Source of the DNA: Pseudogemmatithrix spongiicola
Lineage (GTDB): Bacteria > Gemmatimonadota > Gemmatimonadetes > Gemmatimonadales > Gemmatimonadaceae
Reading direction: 5' to 3'
DNA: 64,000 nucleotides
Assembly (NCBI RefSeq): GCF_030623445.1
Contig: NZ_CP130613.1
Span: 2,728,001 to 2,792,000, forward strand
The stretch's first letter is position 1; the number at the start of each line of letters is the position of its first letter. Made by a program: the position numbers and the translations under genes. The notes under the pieces are model-generated. The model did not search any database. It was not told where the DNA came from and saw only the letters and a list, made by a program, of their open reading frames with translations. Positions 61,486 to 64,000 of the stretch are shown in pieces.

Positions 61486-61522
61486 AAGTTAGCGAAGCCT
61501 AACTTATGGTCAATAAGTTAGG
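61486..61522. promoter_or_regulatory. Palindromic operator between DtxR-family regulator and TonB receptor
   Basis: CCTAACTTAT (61498-61507) and ATAAGTTAGG (61513-61522) form a perfect 10-bp inverted repeat with a 5-bp spacer. A third half-site, AAGTTAG (61486-61492), pairs with the first as AAGTTAG-6-CTAACTT. The right arm overlaps the GGAG ribosome site of the receptor gene. The arrangement fits DtxR/MntR-type boxes and repression of both genes by metal. Confidence 0.75.
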
Positions 61523-61533
61523 AGATACTAAAA

Positions 61534-63591
61534 ATGCGCATCCTTGTCCGGTTGCTGCGCGCGGCCATCCTCATCAGACTCATTACGCTCGCGTTGCCCT
61601 CCCCCGTTGGGGCGCAGGGAGCGCCGACAGAGCAGGCGCGCCGCGACTCCACCCTGCGCGCCGAGCAGGCGCGACGCGATTCGGCGCAGCGGATCGGCGC
61701 CGTGCAGGTCACCGCGACCTTCACGCCGACACGCGTCCTCGATGCGCCGCAGCCGGTGGCTGTGATCGGCGGTGCAGAACTGCGCCGCGCGCAGGGTGCC
61801 GCCGTCGGCGACGCGCTCGAACAGCTTCCGGGCATCCGCTCGCCGTCCATGACCACCGGCATCGGCAAGCCGGTGATCCGCGGCCTCACGCACAATCGCA
61901 TCGTGACGCTCGACAACGGCCAGCGCTCCGAAACGCAGCAGTGGGGCCACGACCATTCGCCCAACGTGGAGACGTCGAACGCCGAGCAGATCGAAGTCAT
62001 CAAGGGTCCGGCGAGCGTGCTCTATGGAAGCGACGCCCTTGGCGGCGTGATCAACATCGTCGCGCCGGCGTTGCCGGAGGCGCGGGCCGAGTCGCCGTTC
62101 CTGCGCGGGCGCGCGACCATGGCGTACAACACGAACGTGATGGGGCCCGACGGCACGCTACGTCTCGACGCGGCGCGCGGTGGCTTCGGCGCGCGACTCG
62201 CGGCGACGGGCCGCCTCACCGGTGACATGCGCGTGCCGCGCGGCGTGCTGCGGAACACGGAGAACGAAACCGGGCATGTCGAGCTCGCGACTGGCTACAC
62301 CGGCAGCACACGCAAGCTCATGCTGCGCATCTCGGAGCGTCGCGAACGCATCGAGATCTTCGACGACCCCATCACGGCGCCTGGCTACACGGGCTTCCAA
62401 CGTCTCACGACCAGTCGCGGCACACTCGAGGGCGAGACTGCGCTCGGCGCACGCGACCGACTGCAGCTGCAGCTCGGCGTCGAGCAGAACTTCCGTCGCG
62501 AGTTCGCCGACGCCAATGCCTCGGACATCGCGCTTGGCTTGCTCGTCAACAATGCGAGTGGCTTCCTGCACCTGCATCATCGGCCGATCGGCCCGTTCAG
62601 CGGAGGCACCGTCGGTGTGTTCGCGCTCGACAGTCGCTTCGAGAACCGCGGCACGGAGACGTTGATCCCCGACTCGCGCTCGCAGAACATCGCGGTCTAT
62701 GCCCTGGAGCACGCCGAGCGCGGGCGCTGGCGCGGCACGGTCGGCGCCCGCTGGGACCTGCGCAGCTTGAGCATCGCAGACGACGCGGTGCTCGGCCTCA
62801 GCGCGGAGTCGCAGCGGCATCAGGCCGTGACCGGCAGCGTCGGCATGTCGTACCGGCTCGTGGAATGGGCGTCAGTCGTTGCGAGCGCGGGACGCGGCTT
62901 CCGCGCGCCGGCGGCGCCTGATCTCTATGCCAACGGATTCCACGAGGGGACGCGGGCCTTCGAGCGCGGCAATCCGGACCTGCGCATCGAAACCTCCCTC
63001 AATACCGACATCGGCCTGCGCGTCGAACACGCGCGCGTGACCGGCGAGCTGAGCGTGTTCCGCAACGCAATCGACGACTTCATCTACCTGCGGCCGTTCG
63101 GGACGGGCGGTGCGGCGTTTGACTCCCTGGAAGTCGTACAGGGCAACGCGCTGCTGCGCGGCGCGGAGGCGCGGGTGGCCGTGCGCACGCTGCCCTGGCT
63201 CACGCTGCAGGCGGCGGGCGACGTTGTGCGCGGCCAGAACACGTCAGTGGACGTGCCACTCACGTTCGTGCCGCCACCGCGCGTACAACTGGGGGCGCGC
63301 GCCGAGCGGGCGCGGTTGGGAGGCTACGTGATGCGCCCGTGGCTGAGCGTGCAGGGCGAGCGGAACTGGCGGCAGACGCGGCTCGATCCGCGCGATGTCG
63401 CGCCAGCGGGCTACACGCTCTGGCAGCTCGGCGCCGGCGGCACGCTGCTCGCGGGGGCGCGCGTGCTCGTGGTGGATCTCGCGGTGCGCAACGTATTCGA
63501 CACGCGCTACCGGAGCTTCATGAGCCGGTACAAGGAGTTCGCGGACGGGCCGGGGCGGGCGGTGGTGCTGCGGGTGACGACGGAGTTCTGA
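61534..63591 (+). CDS. TonB-dependent outer-membrane receptor, probable metal uptake
   Basis: 685-residue receptor with a signal peptide 1-27 (SPVGAQ) and a periplasmic N-tail with two EQARRDS repeats. The plug spans about 57-178 (GAVQVTATFTPTRVLDAPQPVAVI, GDALEQLPGIRSPSM, IRGLTHNRIVTLDNGQ, IEVIKGPASVLYGSDALGGVINIV). A 22-stranded barrel is predicted, ending in VVLRVTTEF. The plug holds WGHDHSPN (137-144), a His/Asp-rich stretch that could bind metal. Regulation by the adjacent DtxR/MntR-like protein points to manganese, iron or zinc. The ATG at 61534 has GGAG nine bases upstream. Which metal is carried cannot be settled from sequence. Confidence 0.9.
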   Translation: MRILVRLLRAAILIRLITLALPSPVGAQGAPTEQARRDSTLRAEQARRDSAQRIGAVQVTATFTPTRVLDAPQPVAVIGGAELRRAQGAAVGDALEQLPGIRSPSMTTGIGKPVIRGLTHNRIVTLDNGQRSETQQWGHDHSPNVETSNAEQIEVIKGPASVLYGSDALGGVINIVAPALPEARAESPFLRGRATMAYNTNVMGPDGTLRLDAARGGFGARLAATGRLTGDMRVPRGVLRNTENETGHVELATGYTGSTRKLMLRISERRERIEIFDDPITAPGYTGFQRLTTSRGTLEGETALGARDRLQLQLGVEQNFRREFADANASDIALGLLVNNASGFLHLHHRPIGPFSGGTVGVFALDSRFENRGTETLIPDSRSQNIAVYALEHAERGRWRGTVGARWDLRSLSIADDAVLGLSAESQRHQAVTGSVGMSYRLVEWASVVASAGRGFRAPAAPDLYANGFHEGTRAFERGNPDLRIETSLNTDIGLRVEHARVTGELSVFRNAIDDFIYLRPFGTGGAAFDSLEVVQGNALLRGAEARVAVRTLPWLTLQAAGDVVRGQNTSVDVPLTFVPPPRVQLGARAERARLGGYVMRPWLSVQGERNWRQTRLDPRDVAPAGYTLWQLGAGGTLLAGARVLVVDLAVRNVFDTRYRSFMSRYKEFADGPGRAVVLRVTTEF

Positions 63592-63633
63592 TCGGGGCTG
63601 CCGCGCGGCGCGTTCCGGGTACCTCCTGCAACG

Positions 63634-63661
63634 TTGCGGTGATGCATGGTTCATGCATATT
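63634..63661 (+). promoter_or_regulatory. vapB promoter and palindromic operator
   Basis: ATGCATG (63642-63648) and CATGCAT (63652-63658) form a 7-bp inverted repeat with spacer GTT. TTGCGG (63634-63639) and CATATT (63656-63661) are -35/-10-like with 16 bp between. A start site near 63668 would make the vapB mRNA leaderless. Autoregulation by VapB-VapC is the usual case. Confidence 0.5.
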
Positions 63662-63668
63662 GGTACAT

Positions 63669-63881
63669 ATGCGGACCACCATGATCATCAACGACGAACT
63701 ACTCGCCCGTGCGATGGAACTGACGGGACTCCGGGAGAAGACGGCGGTCGTGCACGCCGGACTCGAGGCATTGATCGCTCGCGCCAGCGCCCAGCGGCTC
63801 GCGCGGCTCGGGGGCTCGGACCCAGAGGCCGCGGCGGCTCCCCGGCGTCGGAGCCCAGCACCGCCGAAACGCGGACGCTAG
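63669..63881 (+). CDS. VapB-family type II antitoxin
   Basis: 70-residue antitoxin. MRTTMIINDELLARAMELTGLREKTAVVHAGLEALI is the canonical VapB ribbon-helix-helix N-terminus. The basic, Pro/Arg-rich tail (about 50-70) is the region that wraps the toxin. VapB both neutralises VapC and represses its own operon. It begins at an ATG with no leader to speak of and a palindrome upstream. It ends one base before the GTG of the VapC gene. Confidence 0.88.
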   Translation: MRTTMIINDELLARAMELTGLREKTAVVHAGLEALIARASAQRLARLGGSDPEAAAAPRRRSPAPPKRGR

Positions 63882-63882
63882 C

Positions 63883-64000
63883 GTGTTGCTGGCCGACACG
63901 TCCGCGTGGATTGCGCATCTTCGCCGCTCGGACCGGATACTCGCCAGCGCGTTGGACGAGGGACGCGTCATCGTGCACCCGTTCGTCGTTGGCGAACTCG
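63883..64000 (+). CDS. VapC-family PIN-domain toxin, cut by the window end
   Basis: Partial gene of which 39 codons are visible, beginning VLLADTSAWIAHLRR and continuing to VIVHPFVVGEL. The first acidic residue of the PIN active site is D5 in LADTSAWI, and HPFVVGEL (ending in the conserved Glu) supplies the next. PIN toxins are Mg2+-dependent RNases that cleave tRNA or rRNA. The GTG at 63883 directly follows the vapB stop codon. The rest lies beyond the window, so intactness cannot be judged. Confidence 0.85.
   Translation, partial: MLLADTSAWIAHLRRSDRILASALDEGRVIVHPFVVGEL

Noticed and set aside
1-64000. Mobile elements, phage genes, tRNAs, rRNAs
   Set aside because: No transposase, integrase, terminal inverted repeats with target duplication, tRNA-like cloverleaf or rRNA sequence was recognised. 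VapBC is the only commonly mobile module.

Overview
The window is dense, high-GC bacterial chromosome with almost no intergenic space. Its gene content includes a DUF5916 outer-membrane protein, OmpA with TSP3 repeats, ECF sigma with FecR-like anti-sigma, MgtE, SURF1, DUF2203, SPFH plus an Arc-type RHH protein, and large families of Ig-repeat lipoproteins. Together with weak Shine-Dalgarno sites and one Bacteroidetes-like promoter, this best fits a Gram-negative, aerobic member of the Gemmatimonadota. That placement is inference; there is no rRNA marker here.

Layout. Positions 1-17.9 kb are mostly housekeeping: RNase Z, OmpA/TSP3 protein, DUF2203, a lipoprotein, a cysteine-desulfurase-like PLP enzyme without the usual cysteine, a beta-hydroxyacid dehydrogenase, a metal-binding-domain relic, DUF5916, MgtE, two overlapping DMT exporters, an ECF sigma/FecR/cytochrome c operon, a long acyl-CoA dehydrogenase and SURF1. 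Positions 18.0-50.9 kb hold three tandem paralogous lipoprotein genes of 1,781, 2,191 and 6,523 residues. They share one N-terminal domain and carry 3, 7 and 29 Ig-like units. The first two are each followed by a small secreted protein with two DUF3761-like motifs. Positions 50.9-64 kb hold DUF72, an SPFH/RHH/serine hydrolase/DUF1648 operon, a di-haem cytochrome c peroxidase, an AttEFGH-like ABC transporter operon, YceI, a DtxR/MntR regulator divergent from a TonB receptor, and a VapBC module cut by the window edge.

The most notable system is the giant-lipoprotein cluster. The second and third genes have a homologous leader: a hairpin whose arms have changed while pairing is kept, followed at fixed spacing by an identical 17-bp block and a GTACGTT box. 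The largest protein looks like a lipid-anchored stalk of about 29 cysteine-free Ig domains, then six beta-rich modules marked by a W-x-NP-x-NW-like motif, then a C-terminal propeller-like cap. A surface adhesin or scaffold role is inferred, not shown.

Other regulatory structure includes strong hairpins just after plus-strand stop codons. In four convergent pairs the hairpin lies inside the last codons of the opposing gene. There are also three clear palindromic operator candidates: before the SPFH operon, between the DtxR and TonB genes, and before vapB. No rRNA, tRNA, CRISPR array, insertion sequence or phage gene was seen, and no gene-free stretch exceeds about 255 bp.
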